From: an uncultured Saprospiraceae bacterium
GTDB lineage: Bacteria > Bacteroidota > Bacteroidia > Chitinophagales > Saprospiraceae
Assembly: GCA_937139495.1 (NCBI GenBank)
Contig: CAKZQC010000002.1
Span: 62,001-126,000, forward strand
Reading direction: 5' to 3'
DNA length: 64,000 nt
This document shows positions 38,158 to 48,373 of this stretch, piece after piece (within the stretch, counting starts at the first letter, position 1; each line of letters starts with the position of its first letter). The notes beneath the pieces were generated by a model. The model was not told the DNA's origin. It did no database searches and saw nothing but the letters and a program-made list of their open reading frames with translations. The translations under genes and the position numbers were made by a program.

Positions 38158-39936
38158 GTGACGAATCCACCAAAAGAATATAAAGATAGTACGTTAATCA
38201 AGCGAATATTTCAGTTGGCAATGCCCTACAAGCATATTCTTGCTTTGGCGGCAACGCTCTCTATTTTTTTAGCACCAGTATCTATACTGCGTCCTTACTT
38301 GGTACAGCGTACTGTTGATGATACGATTATCAACAACAATGGCGAAGGGCTATTATTTATGATAGGGCTGCTGATAGGTGTTTTGGTGCTAGAAGGGGTG
38401 ATGTATTACGTTTTTTCTTACGCCACTTCGCTACTAGGGCAGTCAGTGATTCGAGACCTGCGGATTCGAGTATTCAAGCACCTCAATAGCCTACGATTGA
38501 CATACTTTGATACCACGCCTATCGGAACTTCTACAACTCGTACTATCAACGATGTGGAGACGATTAATACTGTTTTTTCGCAAGGATTCATTACGATCGC
38601 TGCCGACGTATTAACTTTGTTTTTTGTATTGGGAGTAATGCTCTGGACAAGCTGGAAAGTAACGCTTGTTTGTCTCGTAACAGTGCCGCTATTGATATTG
38701 GCAACCTATATATTCAAAGAGTCGGTCAAGAAAGCCTACGAAGTGGTACGTACGCAAGTCTCTATGATGAATGCTTTTTTGCAAGAGCGGATAACTGGAA
38801 TGCGCATTGTACAAATATTCAATGGAGAAGAAAAGGAATTGCAAAATTTCAAGGTGATTAATAATAAATATAAAGAGGCGAATATCAACTCTATCTTTTA
38901 TTATGCGTTGTTTTTTCCTGTCGTAGAGATTCTTTCTGCTGCTTCGCTGGGGCTAATGGTTTGGTTTGGAGCCAAGCAAGTGATTAGCCAAGATGTAACG
39001 CTGGGCGTTTTGATTGTTTTTCCGTTATATTTGGGGATGCTTTTTAGACCAATTCGTATGTTGGCAGACAAATTCAATACCTTGCAAATGGGGCTAATCG
39101 TAGCCAAACGTATTTTTAGAGTATTGGACAACACGAATCATATTCAGAACACAGGCACCAAAAAAGTAGATAGATTGATTGGTGATGTTTCGTTTGATAA
39201 TGTCTTTTTTTCGTACCAACAAGATAAGCCAGCCGAAGAGATAGAAGACTGGATCCTGAAAGGTATTAGTTTTGAGATTGCCGCAGGCGAAACGCTTGCT
39301 ATTGTGGGCGGTACTGGAGCAGGCAAAACGACGATTATCAATATATTGAACCGTTTTTATGAAGTGCATCAAGGCGAAATAAAAATAGATGGCGTTTCTA
39401 TCAAGGATTACGAACTGTATAATTTGCGCAAAAAAATAGCCATTGTACTACAAGACGTTTTCTTGTTTTCGGGAACGGTACTAGAGAATATTACGCTCAA
39501 ATCAGACTTGATTACGAAAGAAGAAGTTCTCAAAGCTTCCAAAATGATAGGGGCGCACGAGTTTATAATGAAGCTACCAGGAGGGTATGATTATCAAGTG
39601 CAGGAACGTGGTGCGACGCTCTCTATGGGACAACGTCAACTTATTTCGTTTGTGCGGGCATTGGTATTCGACCCCGATATATTGATATTGGATGAGGCGA
39701 CTTCTGCTATCGACCCCGAGACCGAAGGTGTCATTCAGTATGCCATCGAAAAATTGATAGACAAACGTACGTCCGTCATCATTGCACACCGCTTATCGAC
39801 CATACAACACGCCGATAAAATAATGGTGCTAGACAAAGGCGAAGTTGCCGAAATAGGAAGCCATCAAGAACTCCTCAAAAACGAAGACGGGCATTATCGT
39901 GAATTGGTCGAAACGGCTTACGCTCTCAATGGGTAG
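38158..39936 (+). CDS. ABC transporter, fused permease and ATPase
   Basis: 592 aa half-transporter, likely a homodimer or paired exporter of the MsbA/lipid or drug type. Six transmembrane helices occupy about residues 25-320. The ATPase has Walker A 'GGTGAGKTTI' (about 382), signature 'LSMGQRQLI' (about 487) and Walker B 'ILILDEATS' (about 508), with 'AHRLSTI' as the H loop. Starts at GTG 38158 after a purine-rich stretch (GAAAGGAAAAAA). The stop codon lies inside the first unit of a tandem repeat. Confidence 0.92.
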   Translation: MTNPPKEYKDSTLIKRIFQLAMPYKHILALAATLSIFLAPVSILRPYLVQRTVDDTIINNNGEGLLFMIGLLIGVLVLEGVMYYVFSYATSLLGQSVIRDLRIRVFKHLNSLRLTYFDTTPIGTSTTRTINDVETINTVFSQGFITIAADVLTLFFVLGVMLWTSWKVTLVCLVTVPLLILATYIFKESVKKAYEVVRTQVSMMNAFLQERITGMRIVQIFNGEEKELQNFKVINNKYKEANINSIFYYALFFPVVEILSAASLGLMVWFGAKQVISQDVTLGVLIVFPLYLGMLFRPIRMLADKFNTLQMGLIVAKRIFRVLDNTNHIQNTGTKKVDRLIGDVSFDNVFFSYQQDKPAEEIEDWILKGISFEIAAGETLAIVGGTGAGKTTIINILNRFYEVHQGEIKIDGVSIKDYELYNLRKKIAIVLQDVFLFSGTVLENITLKSDLITKEEVLKASKMIGAHEFIMKLPGGYDYQVQERGATLSMGQRQLISFVRALVFDPDILILDEATSAIDPETEGVIQYAIEKLIDKRTSVIIAHRLSTIQHADKIMVLDKGEVAEIGSHQELLKNEDGHYRELVETAYALNG

Positions 39937-40062
39937 ATTGTGTATAGAAGACAGAATTTCGACCGCTTTGCTGGTAGATTGTGTATAGAAGACAGAATTT
40001 CGACCGCTTTGCTGGTAGATTGTATATAGATGGCTAGATTTTAGAATTTAGACCGCTTCGCT
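39932..40062. repeat. 41-bp tandem repeat, two perfect and one decayed copy
   Basis: Unit 1 is 39932-39972 and unit 2 is 39973-40013, identical over 41 bp; a third, changed copy runs 40014-40062 and a fourth begins at 40063. The unit starts GGTAGATTGTGTATAGAAGA. The first copy includes the stop codon of the ABC gene. No spacers of different sequence lie between units, so this is not a CRISPR array. Confidence 0.85.
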
Positions 40063-40107
40063 GGTAGATTTTTAGATTTTTTTTCAAGTTTTAATTTTAA
40101 AAAAAAA

Positions 40108-40196
40108 ATCCATCAATCCACGAATCCACCAAATCCCAATACTGACAATTTTAATCCTTTAATCCACAAATCCAAAAAATCCCAATGCTGACACTT
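40108..40196. repeat. AT-rich dispersed repeat related to the 53 and 56 kb copies
   Basis: Two successive stretches end in 'AATCCCAAT(A/G)CTGACA', preceded by AATCCA-type repeats. The same ending occurs at about 53245-53260 and 56145-56165. It fills the gap between the ABC and TPR genes together with the 41-bp tandem array. Confidence 0.6.
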
Positions 40197-41945
40197 TTAA
40201 TCCCTCAACGTTGGGTCTAGTTCTACGGCTTTGGCTTGGTACTTTTCGGCAGCCATATACTGCCCCATACGCTTGTAGGAGTGGGCAATCACTAGATATG
40301 CTTTGGCATACAAGCCATCTTTGGCGAGCAAGCGTTCAGCTTCTGCAATGCAATTTTCGTACTGGTTCATTTCGATATAGTTGACACAGATATGATACTG
40401 GGCATCTAGGTACATAGCATCAATTTCGAGTGCTTTACGCAACGCTTCAATCGACTTGTTATTTTCTTTTTTGGCAATGTGTGCCAATGCCACACCAAAA
40501 TGAAACTGTTTGATGTTGGGTTGTATTTCTATGGCTTTGTAATAGTATTCTATCGCTTGATCAATTCGCTTGAGCTTATACATACAACTACCCAGTTTGT
40601 AATAAACATACTCATCATATTTGCCTGCATCAATAGTCGCTTGATAATAAGCAGCAGCAGTACTAAATTCTTCTTTTTCGTAATAAATGAGCCCCAAACC
40701 TTGATAAGCTTTGGCGTGTGTCGCGTCCATATCAATAGCTTTCGTAAAAGCAGTACGTGCTTTTTTGTAGTTGCCTACTTCCATATAATTGAGCCCTAAA
40801 TTGAAGTATAAAGAAGCCTCTTCCGAATGCTCCTCAATCGCTTGTTCGAGTATATCAATGGCTCCTTGGAAGTTACCTTTTTGAGTCAATTCGCTGGCTT
40901 CTCTGCCATATTTGGCAATCGAATTTTGTAGGCTATTGGCAATGTCATCATTTTGTCCGCCGTATTGTCTCGCTTTGTCAAAAGCACTAGCGGCACTTTT
41001 TGATTTGTCAATTTCGCTATAACTTTTGCCGAGCAACAACCATGCTTCGCCATCTTTGGAGTGGCGATCGGTATATTTTTCTAGGCTATAAGTTGCTGCC
41101 GTATATTCTTTGGCATAATACTGCGCTCTGCCCAAATCGTAGAGCAACTGCATATCATTGGGTTTGCGAGCATAAGCCGTTTCGAGCAGCTTTACCGCCT
41201 CTACATAATTTTTGTCATTATAATAAATAGTACCCAAATTGAGGTTGGTATTGAAGTGGCGGTCATCTAGTTCAAGTGCCATTTCATACTGTACAATTCC
41301 CTCCTCTCGTTTGCCTAAATTTTGGAGTGTTATCGCTTTGAGATAATAAAAATCTACCATAGTAGCTTCTTCTTCAAAGTCTTCCAATTTTTGCAATGCT
41401 TCTTTGAATCTATCTTTGCGGTAGAGTTCCAAGGCAGCTTGGTAGAGTTCTTTTTCGAGATTGTCTTCTGCTTCCGAAGCTTCCACTAACAAAGCATATT
41501 GTTTGGCATCTTGGCGAGCCAAATAATCCTCTACTTCCTTTAATTTGTTGGCTGCTTTGATATACGCAACATCAATTTCTAGTGCTTTTTGCAGATAGAT
41601 AATAGCCCGCTCATAGTCGTTGAGACCAATATAAGCGGAAGCTAGGTTGTAGCACAATCGTTTGTCGGACGGAGCTATCTCTATCGCTCTTTGGTAAGTC
41701 TGAATAGCCAACTGGCGTTGTCCCAACTCTTCTTGGCAACGAATTAGTATTTTGTAAGCATTGACGAAAGTTGGATCCTTCTTGATGGCATCTTCAAAGA
41801 AAGGCGAAGCTGCTAGGTAATTGTGAAGGTTGAAGTATTTTAGTCCTGCATTATATTCTTTGATAGCAGCTGGTTCTTGTGCAGCAGCAGAAATACTCAC
41901 GGACAACAATAATAGTAATATTAGCAGCATCTGATAAATACGCAT
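40197..41945 (-). CDS. Exported TPR-repeat protein
   Basis: 582 aa with a signal peptide (IYQMLLILLLLLSVSISAAAQ). Nearly the whole mature protein is tetratricopeptide repeats, at least twelve, with good consensus such as 'AKAYQGLGLIYYEKEEFSTA' and 'LYFNLGLNYMEVGNYKKA'. Likely a periplasmic or surface-associated scaffold. No membrane anchor or catalytic domain is attached. The stop lies at the edge of a dispersed repeat, and the gene is divergent from the lamin-tail gene. Confidence 0.85.
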   Translation of the reverse strand: MRIYQMLLILLLLLSVSISAAAQEPAAIKEYNAGLKYFNLHNYLAASPFFEDAIKKDPTFVNAYKILIRCQEELGQRQLAIQTYQRAIEIAPSDKRLCYNLASAYIGLNDYERAIIYLQKALEIDVAYIKAANKLKEVEDYLARQDAKQYALLVEASEAEDNLEKELYQAALELYRKDRFKEALQKLEDFEEEATMVDFYYLKAITLQNLGKREEGIVQYEMALELDDRHFNTNLNLGTIYYNDKNYVEAVKLLETAYARKPNDMQLLYDLGRAQYYAKEYTAATYSLEKYTDRHSKDGEAWLLLGKSYSEIDKSKSAASAFDKARQYGGQNDDIANSLQNSIAKYGREASELTQKGNFQGAIDILEQAIEEHSEEASLYFNLGLNYMEVGNYKKARTAFTKAIDMDATHAKAYQGLGLIYYEKEEFSTAAAYYQATIDAGKYDEYVYYKLGSCMYKLKRIDQAIEYYYKAIEIQPNIKQFHFGVALAHIAKKENNKSIEALRKALEIDAMYLDAQYHICVNYIEMNQYENCIAEAERLLAKDGLYAKAYLVIAHSYKRMGQYMAAEKYQAKAVELDPTLRD

Positions 41946-42322
41946 AGTGTGTAGGGTTTGAGTGTTTCAAAAAAAATGCAAGTAATAATTGCAAAGCTTG
42001 GATAGAAGAGAGAAAACCAGCTCTAAGCCTATCTTATAATGGTAGTAGTAGGAAGAAATGTTACTTCAAGAACGTAAAAACCTATCATAAATAATATTTA
42101 GGGCAGTGTTTTTTTTGTGATGAACGAAGAAAACGAATATGAAAGTTATAACATTTGAGGTGCCTTAATATAAGTACTGCGTGTGAGTACAAATAATTTA
42201 CAATAAGTTAATAGTTTAATCATTGGCTTTTAAGTTGTTGATTATTAGGGCTTTGTGTTGGTTTGTGTCGTGCTTCTATTCTAAGCAAGAGTTGTTTGTT
42301 TTAAATAATAAACTAAAAGCGT

Positions 42323-42330
42323 TACTTTTG
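42323..42330 (+). promoter_or_regulatory. TAnnTTTG promoter for the lamin-tail gene
   Basis: TACTTTTG lies 97 bp before the ATG at 42427. The 480-bp gap 41946-42426 has no other supported feature. A 15-base stretch, AAGTTATAACATTTG, near 42140 also occurs near 20330 upstream of the SulP gene; its meaning is unknown. Confidence 0.5.
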
Positions 42331-42426
42331 TAGCCGTAATCAAGTACGGGGTTGTTTACGTTAGGGCGTTCTTCTAATCCAAGACAATTTCTATTGTTTT
42401 TATTTATTCAAAATACAATCAAAATC

Positions 42427-43881
42427 ATGAAAAAACTACTAACTATTTTGTCATTGGTAATGATAATGAACTTCGCAGCGTCAGCACAAGTTGTTATCAG
42501 TGAGATTCTTTACAACATTCCAGGTGATGGCGAGTCAGAAGAATTTATTGAATTGTACAATGCAGGAACAACTACTGTTAACTTGCAAGGGTATTCTTTT
42601 ACACAAGGTGTTGCACACACATTCAATGGTGGAGCTATCGCCGCAGGTGGTTATTTTGTTGTAGCAGCTGATTCTGCTGCTTATTTTGCTGCTTTTGGTG
42701 GCTTTCCTGATGCCGCGTGGACTTCTGGCGGATTATCTAATGGTGGCGAAGATATTGCCATTATTGATGGATTTGGTGTAACGGTTGACTCTGTTAACTA
42801 CGACGACGCTGCTCCTTGGTCATTGCTTGCTGATGGTGGTGGACGTTCACTACAACTATGTGATGCCGCTACAGATAATAACAATGGTGCTAACTGGGGA
42901 ACAGCTAACATCTTTGCAGGTTTGGCTACTAGTAGCACCACAATGGATTCTTTGTTTGCTACACCAGGTATGTCCAATACTTGTGATGCTGTTATTGCTC
43001 CAGCACCTTCTAGTTACCCATTGTACACGATTGATGATATTAACAACATCGATGCAGATGGTTCTGCCGATTCAGTAGGTGTTACTTGCGAATTGAGAGC
43101 AGTAGCTTACTGCAATGATAACAGAGCATCTGGATACGATTTCCCTTTTGCTAACTCAAACAACAGCAACGGTGTACGTGTATTCTCTTTCAACGATGTC
43201 AGCAATTACACTTTCACGGCAGGTGATTCACTACACATTTTTGGTACGGTATCTCAATTCAATGGTTTGTTGCAATTTGCACCAGATAGCATTGTAGTAG
43301 CTACACAAGGTGTTGCTGCTCCTGCAGCTGTAGTTGTTACTACATTGGACGAAAGTACAGAAAACAGATATGTTATGTTGAACAATGTTACTTTGGTAGA
43401 TACTGCTGAGTGGACAGGTACTGGTTCTGGTTTCAACGTAAGTGTAACAGATGGTAGCACTGATACTACCATCGTACGTATTGACAACGATGTAGATTTG
43501 TACAGCATGCCAGCTCCAACAGGTACATTCAATATCGCAGGTTGGGTTACTCAATTTGATGCTACTGTACCTCGTGACGAAGGATATACTTTGGCACCTT
43601 GTTCGGCTACCAATATCACTGCCAACAAAGCTATCAAAAATGCTTCTTCAAGAGTAGCGGTTTATCCTAACCCAGTATCAGGTGTATTGAATATCGAAAG
43701 CGAAGACAATATTGAGTCTATCCAGATTTACAATACTTTGGGTCAATTGGTATTCAACCAATCAAACGTAGAAACTACAACTACTCAAATTGGTACAATC
43801 AACCTAGAAAACGGTATGTACATCATTGCTATTCAGACTGAAAATGCAGTAATGACACAACAAGTACAAGTATTGAGATAA
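42427..43881 (+). CDS. Secreted lamin-tail domain protein with T9SS tail
   Basis: 484 aa from the ATG at 42427, which begins a clear signal peptide (MKKLLTILSLVMIMNFAASAQ). About residues 22-140 form a lamin tail domain ('VVISEILYNIPGDGESEEFIELYN' seen in parts, 'GGEDIAIIDGFG', 'VDSVNYDD'). About 180-400 is beta-rich, in part like an OB fold ('GDSLHIFGTVSQFNGLLQF'). The final 75 residues are a T9SS sorting domain ('VAVYPNPVSGVLNI ... ENGMYIIAIQT'). Such proteins are secreted and may bind DNA or envelope material. It has its own promoter and terminator and a codon choice consistent with high expression. Confidence 0.85.
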   Translation: MKKLLTILSLVMIMNFAASAQVVISEILYNIPGDGESEEFIELYNAGTTTVNLQGYSFTQGVAHTFNGGAIAAGGYFVVAADSAAYFAAFGGFPDAAWTSGGLSNGGEDIAIIDGFGVTVDSVNYDDAAPWSLLADGGGRSLQLCDAATDNNNGANWGTANIFAGLATSSTTMDSLFATPGMSNTCDAVIAPAPSSYPLYTIDDINNIDADGSADSVGVTCELRAVAYCNDNRASGYDFPFANSNNSNGVRVFSFNDVSNYTFTAGDSLHIFGTVSQFNGLLQFAPDSIVVATQGVAAPAAVVVTTLDESTENRYVMLNNVTLVDTAEWTGTGSGFNVSVTDGSTDTTIVRIDNDVDLYSMPAPTGTFNIAGWVTQFDATVPRDEGYTLAPCSATNITANKAIKNASSRVAVYPNPVSGVLNIESEDNIESIQIYNTLGQLVFNQSNVETTTTQIGTINLENGMYIIAIQTENAVMTQQVQVLR

Positions 43882-43924
43882 TAACACACATCGCCAATTA
43901 GATTGGCAACTATAATAACACTCG

Positions 43925-43964
43925 AGAGCGATACTACATTTATGTAGTGTCGCTCTTTTTTTTT
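43925..43964 (+). terminator. Rho-independent terminator after the lamin-tail gene
   Basis: A 14-bp stem (43925-43938 with 43943-43956, one G-T pair) with a TTTA loop is followed by eight more T. Confidence 0.85.
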
Positions 43965-43975
43965 GTCGTGAAGCC

Positions 43976-44878
43976 CTAAAAGAAAACCTCCTGTGCCGCT
44001 CGATAGGTATTGGCATGAGCATCAACAATGTGCGCCAATCGCTCCGAATAACCACCGCCCATACTGACCGCCACAGGGATACTATATCTTCGACAACAGT
44101 CGAATACGATGCGGTCACGCTCCAAACAGCCTGCTAGCGTCATGCCCAAACGCCCGAGCTTGTCAGTTGCTAATACATCTACGCCCGACAAATAACAAAT
44201 AAAATCAGGTTTGACTTGTTCTATTAGTTCAGGTAATTGGTCTTGTAGAATCGCCAAATAAGTGGCATCATCAGTGCTGTCAGGCAATGGAATATCCAAG
44301 TCCGATTTTTCTTTTTTGAGCGGATAATTTTTGGCTCCGTGCATCGAAAAGGTAAACACTCGTGGCTCTTGCTCAAAAATAGCCGCCGTGCCATTGCCCT
44401 GATGTACATCTAGGTCAACAATAAGTATTTTTTTGGCTAGCCTATGGGCTAATAAATAATTGGAAGTAATCGCAAAATCATTGATGACACAAAAGCCTTC
44501 GCCTCTATCCCTATACGAATGATGAGTGCCACCTGCTACGTTCATTGCTACACCATGTTCTAGTGCAAACAAGGCACATTCAACCGTACCGCCAGATATG
44601 ACTCTACCTCGATGTACTAAATGTGCCGACATGGGCAAGCCTATTTTTCGGGCAGCCTTGGCAGGCAATGTTTGATGCTTGAGGTCTTGCCAATATTCCA
44701 AACTGTGCGTAGATAAAATCAACTCTTCGGACAATAGCGTAGGTTCAAAAAAATGCTCTTTAGTGACAATGCCTTCGTGCAATAACTGCTGTGGAATCAG
44801 CTCGTATTTTGCCATGGGAAACCGATGGTTTGGAGGCACTTGGTATTTATAAATTTCTGAAAAAGCAATCTTGAGCAT
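43976..44878 (-). CDS. Histone deacetylase family protein
   Basis: 300 aa class II-like zinc amidohydrolase. Zinc and catalytic motifs are 'GGTHHSYRDRGEGFCVINDFAI' (seen in parts, with the His-His pair), 'VDLDVHQGNGTA' (Asp and His zinc ligands) and 'SGVDVLATDKLGRL' (third ligand Asp). In bacteria these enzymes deacetylate polyamines, acetoin-related compounds or proteins. The substrate is unknown. Divergent from the photolyase operon across a 160-bp gap. Confidence 0.9.
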   Translation of the reverse strand: MLKIAFSEIYKYQVPPNHRFPMAKYELIPQQLLHEGIVTKEHFFEPTLLSEELILSTHSLEYWQDLKHQTLPAKAARKIGLPMSAHLVHRGRVISGGTVECALFALEHGVAMNVAGGTHHSYRDRGEGFCVINDFAITSNYLLAHRLAKKILIVDLDVHQGNGTAAIFEQEPRVFTFSMHGAKNYPLKKEKSDLDIPLPDSTDDATYLAILQDQLPELIEQVKPDFICYLSGVDVLATDKLGRLGMTLAGCLERDRIVFDCCRRYSIPVAVSMGGGYSERLAHIVDAHANTYRAAQEVFF

Positions 44879-45039
44879 ACGAAAAGGATTTGAATTATAA
44901 CTTCATAATTTTAGACAGGCTTAAGACACGCTCTTAAAGCTAGCAATGATTGAATCTTCCGCTTCCTTTTTTGGTTTGGTCAGTGACAAAAAGCCTGTTG
45001 GAGGTCAAACAAAATAAGCGAAATAGAGTTGATAATAGT

Positions 45040-46539
45040 ATGAAAACAAATATCAATGTTGTCTGGTTGAAACGAGATGTGCGATGGCAAGACCATCCGC
45101 CACTTTATGCTGCCATGCAAGACGGCAAACCTGTGTTGGTGGTCTATTGTTTTGAACCACCATTGATAGCACTGCCTATGTATAGCAAACGGCATTGGCG
45201 GTTTGTGGTGGAGGGGCTGCGAGACATGCACCTACAAGCGAGCGTACACAAGGAACAAAATATTCAGATTGTTCGAGGTGATTTTGTCGAATTTCTCCAG
45301 GCTATACAAGTTTATTTCTGTATCAATAAAGTATATTCGAGTCAAGAAACAGGCATACAATGGACATTTGATAGAGATATTCGTGTCAAAAAATATCTTG
45401 AAGAGCAAAAAGTACAATGGCAAGAGTTCAGTACAGAAGGAATCCGCCGTGCTGTCAAGAATCGCAACAATTGGTATGCCGAATGGGAAGATTACATGCA
45501 CGCACCGCTGCAAAACGTAGCTCCAAGTAAAATTGATTTTGTAGTGTTGCCAGAGCAAATAAAAACTACTTTTGATGCGACTAAATATACTAAAGAGGTA
45601 GGGCAACGCAATCCTGATTTTCAGGTAGGTGGGGAGCGAACAGGATTAAAATACTTGGATAGCTTTCTACGAGGGCGCTTTGTCAATTATATGCGACATA
45701 TATCCAAGCCTGCTTTGAGTAGAAAAAGCTGCAGCCGTCTTTCGCCTTATTTGGCTTGGGGACACATCAGCTTACGAATGGTGTATCAAGCGACACTACT
45801 CGCCAAGGACGAACACCAGAGCGGCAAGTATCTCAAAGGTTTTTTGGATAGGTTGCGTTGGCGTAGCCATTTTATACAAAAATTTGAATCAGAAATAGAA
45901 CAAGAAACACAACCACTCAATAGAGGATACAACGATTTTGAGTATGCTAATAATCCGACGTTTGTGGAGGCATGGAAAACAGGCAAAACAGGTTATCCAT
46001 TGGTAGATGCTTGTATGCGTTGTTTGCACCAAACGGGATATATCAATTTTAGAATGCGTGCGATGGTGTTATCGTTTTTTGTGCAGCACCTTTGGTTAGA
46101 TTGGCGAATAGCAGCCGACCACTTGGCAGCTTTTTTTCTGGATTTTGAACCAGGTATTCATTATCCACAGATACAAATGCAAGCAGGAACAACAGGCATC
46201 AATATTATTCGGATATACAACCCGACGAAGCAAGCGATAGAAAATGACCCTGAAGGAGAGTTTATACGAAAGTGGGTGCCTGAACTCAAGGATTTGCCTA
46301 AAGCATATATTCATAGCCCATCGGAAGTACCTCCAATAGAAGCAGCACTATTAGGTTTTGAAGTCGGGCAACAATACCCCTTGCCGATTGTTGATATTAT
46401 GAAGACAGGAAAACACGCCCGAGATATACTTTGGAGTTATCGAAAGAACTCTGCTGTAAAAAAAGATGTTGAACGAATTTTGAAAATACATACCGTACCA
46501 AATCGTAACTCATGGACAAAACAGAAAAACAAAAAATAG
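45040..46539 (+). CDS. Cryptochrome/photolyase family protein, class I-like
   Basis: 499 aa from the ATG at 45040; an earlier start at 44950 adds an unlikely leader. Photolyase domain: '[19 protein letters not shown]'. FAD domain: '[13 protein letters not shown]', '[16 protein letters not shown]', '[24 protein letters not shown]' seen in parts, and '[22 protein letters not shown]' read in parts. The last block is the FAD and substrate pocket. It likely repairs UV dimers or senses light. The stop overlaps the TIGR03643 gene by 28 bp, and it is the first gene of a four-gene operon. Confidence 0.9.
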   Translation: MKTNINVVWLKRDVRWQDHPPLYAAMQDGKPVLVVYCFEPPLIALPMYSKRHWRFVVEGLRDMHLQASVHKEQNIQIVRGDFVEFLQAIQVYFCINKVYSSQETGIQWTFDRDIRVKKYLEEQKVQWQEFSTEGIRRAVKNRNNWYAEWEDYMHAPLQNVAPSKIDFVVLPEQIKTTFDATKYTKEVGQRNPDFQVGGERTGLKYLDSFLRGRFVNYMRHISKPALSRKSCSRLSPYLAWGHISLRMVYQATLLAKDEHQSGKYLKGFLDRLRWRSHFIQKFESEIEQETQPLNRGYNDFEYANNPTFVEAWKTGKTGYPLVDACMRCLHQTGYINFRMRAMVLSFFVQHLWLDWRIAADHLAAFFLDFEPGIHYPQIQMQAGTTGINIIRIYNPTKQAIENDPEGEFIRKWVPELKDLPKAYIHSPSEVPPIEAALLGFEVGQQYPLPIVDIMKTGKHARDILWSYRKNSAVKKDVERILKIHTVPNRNSWTKQKNKK

Positions 46540-46820
46540 CGAATAGCGAAGAAAAAAATATCCGAGAAATAGACCGTATCATTCAAATGGCGTGGGAAGA
46601 TAGAACAACTTTTGAGGCGATCGAATTTCAGTTTGGATTGACCGAATCGGAGGTCATCAAATTGATGCGTAAAGAGATGAAACCTACTAGCTTCAAGCTC
46701 TGGCGTGCTAGAGTATCGGGCAGAAGTACCAAGCATGGATCCAAACGCAGTTTTGACGAAGGGCGTTTTCGTTGTAGTCGCCAAAAGTCCATTAGCAACA
46801 ACAAAATATCGAAACGATAA
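46512..46820 (+). CDS. TIGR03643 family small protein
   Basis: 102 aa basic protein. '[24 protein letters not shown]' (in parts), '[26 protein letters not shown]' (in parts) and the 'KH' tail match TIGR03643 (DUF2805), a family often found next to photolyases. The helix-turn-helix-like first half suggests nucleic-acid binding, perhaps as regulator or photolyase partner. It overlaps the gene before it and ends 3 bp before the gene after it, so expression is tightly linked. Confidence 0.8.
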   Translation: MDKTEKQKIANSEEKNIREIDRIIQMAWEDRTTFEAIEFQFGLTESEVIKLMRKEMKPTSFKLWRARVSGRSTKHGSKRSFDEGRFRCSRQKSISNNKISKR

Positions 46821-46823
46821 GCC

Positions 46824-48365
46824 ATGCAACAGACATACGACACCCTTAGGTTGGTACTGGGCGATCAACTCAATCTGCAACATTCTTGGTTTGCCAAAGT
46901 AGATGTTTCCGTCTGTTATGTATTGATGGAAATTAAATCAGAAAGCGATTATGTGACACATCACATTCAGAAGATTGTAGGGATTTTTGCCGCTATGCGA
47001 CAATTTGCAACAGCGTTGGAGGAAGCAGGGCATACTGTTGTTTACTTTGAGATTGATGCCGCTAATAATTTGCATCGTTTTGAACGAAATATTAATGCTC
47101 TTCTAGAGCAATATAAAATAAAAAAATTCGACTATCAGTTTCCTGATGAATATCGATTGGATAAACTATTGGGTGATTATAGCCAAACATTAGGTATTGC
47201 GACAGCAGCAGTATCAGCCGAACATTTTTATACGACGAGAACGGATTTAGCTGCTTTTGCCAAGGGCAAAAAGAAAGTTATCATGGAAAGTTTTTATCGC
47301 AAGATGCGAAAAGAACATCTCGTACTGATGGACGGAAACAAGCCCGTAGGAGGTAAATGGAACTACGACAGTGCCAATAGAAATAAGCTCCCTCGAAAAC
47401 ACGAACCTCCCACACCAAAAGTATATACACACGACCTGACACTTATTATTGATGCTATTAAAAAGGTCGATTTACCTTTTATCGGAAAGATAGACCCCAA
47501 ACAGTTCATTTGGACACTAAATAGAACAGAAGCATTAGAAGTATTGGCAGATTTTGTGGAGCGATTATTACCCAATTTTGGAACGTACCAAGATGCCATG
47601 CACGAAGACTACTGGTCGCTGTATCACAGCCGTTTGTCTTTTGCTCTCAATACCAAAATGATCAGCCCCAAAGAATTGGTACAAGCCGTCGAACAGGCTT
47701 ACTATGAGAATGCAACCATTGATATTACACAGGCAGAAGGTTTTATTCGACAGATATTAGGTTGGAGAGAATATATGCGAGGTGTTTATTGGATGGAAAT
47801 GCCTGATTATCAGTATCAAAACTACTTAAAGGCTTCTCGAAAACTACCGAACTACTTCTGGGATGGTAAAACGAAGATGAATTGTATGCAGCATGCTATC
47901 CAGCAATCCTTGGATTATGCTTATGCCCATCACATACAACGCTTGATGATAACAGGCAATTTTTGTTTGTTGACAGGAGTAGATCCCAAAGAAGTAGATG
48001 AGTGGTATTTGGGCATTTATATTGATGCTTTTGAGTGGGTAGAAATAACCAATACCAGAGGTATGAGTCAATTTGCGGATGGTGGTTTGGTGGCAACCAA
48101 ACCCTACTGTTCATCTGCTAATTATATTGACAAAATGAGTAATTATTGCAAAGGTTGCTATTATGACAAAAAGCAAAAAACAGGAGAACGAGCTTGCCCT
48201 TTCAATTCATTGTATTGGAATTTTATTGATCAGCATCGTCAAAAATTACAGAACAATCCTCGTATGTCAATGATGTATCGGATGTGGGACAAAATGGACA
48301 GCACGATCCAAACTCAACTGCTAGAGCAAGCTGCCCATTATTTAGAACAGCTAGAACAACTATAA
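46824..48365 (+). CDS. Iron-sulfur (6-4) photolyase, FeS-BCP/PhrB type
   Basis: 513 aa. The N-terminal 'LRLVLGDQLNLQHSWF' is the start typical of the FeS-BCP class. The four [4Fe-4S] cysteines fit 'KPYCSSANYI' and 'YCKGCYYDK...RACPFN' near residues 430-465. 'MITGNFCLLTGVDPKEVDEW' (in parts) and 'EWVEITNTRGMSQFADGG' (in parts) belong to the catalytic domain. Members repair (6-4) photoproducts. Third gene of the operon; the DASH gene starts 8 bp after its stop. Confidence 0.92.
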   Translation: MQQTYDTLRLVLGDQLNLQHSWFAKVDVSVCYVLMEIKSESDYVTHHIQKIVGIFAAMRQFATALEEAGHTVVYFEIDAANNLHRFERNINALLEQYKIKKFDYQFPDEYRLDKLLGDYSQTLGIATAAVSAEHFYTTRTDLAAFAKGKKKVIMESFYRKMRKEHLVLMDGNKPVGGKWNYDSANRNKLPRKHEPPTPKVYTHDLTLIIDAIKKVDLPFIGKIDPKQFIWTLNRTEALEVLADFVERLLPNFGTYQDAMHEDYWSLYHSRLSFALNTKMISPKELVQAVEQAYYENATIDITQAEGFIRQILGWREYMRGVYWMEMPDYQYQNYLKASRKLPNYFWDGKTKMNCMQHAIQQSLDYAYAHHIQRLMITGNFCLLTGVDPKEVDEWYLGIYIDAFEWVEITNTRGMSQFADGGLVATKPYCSSANYIDKMSNYCKGCYYDKKQKTGERACPFNSLYWNFIDQHRQKLQNNPRMSMMYRMWDKMDSTIQTQLLEQAAHYLEQLEQL

Positions 48366-48373
48366 ACATTAAT

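Noticed and set aside
39932..40062. Candidate CRISPR array
   Set aside because: Units are adjacent without unique spacers and no cas genes are present.
48284..48373. Extended N-terminus of the second DASH gene
   Set aside because: It would overlap the upstream photolyase gene by over 80 bp, and family N-termini begin at the MKTCLYIF start.
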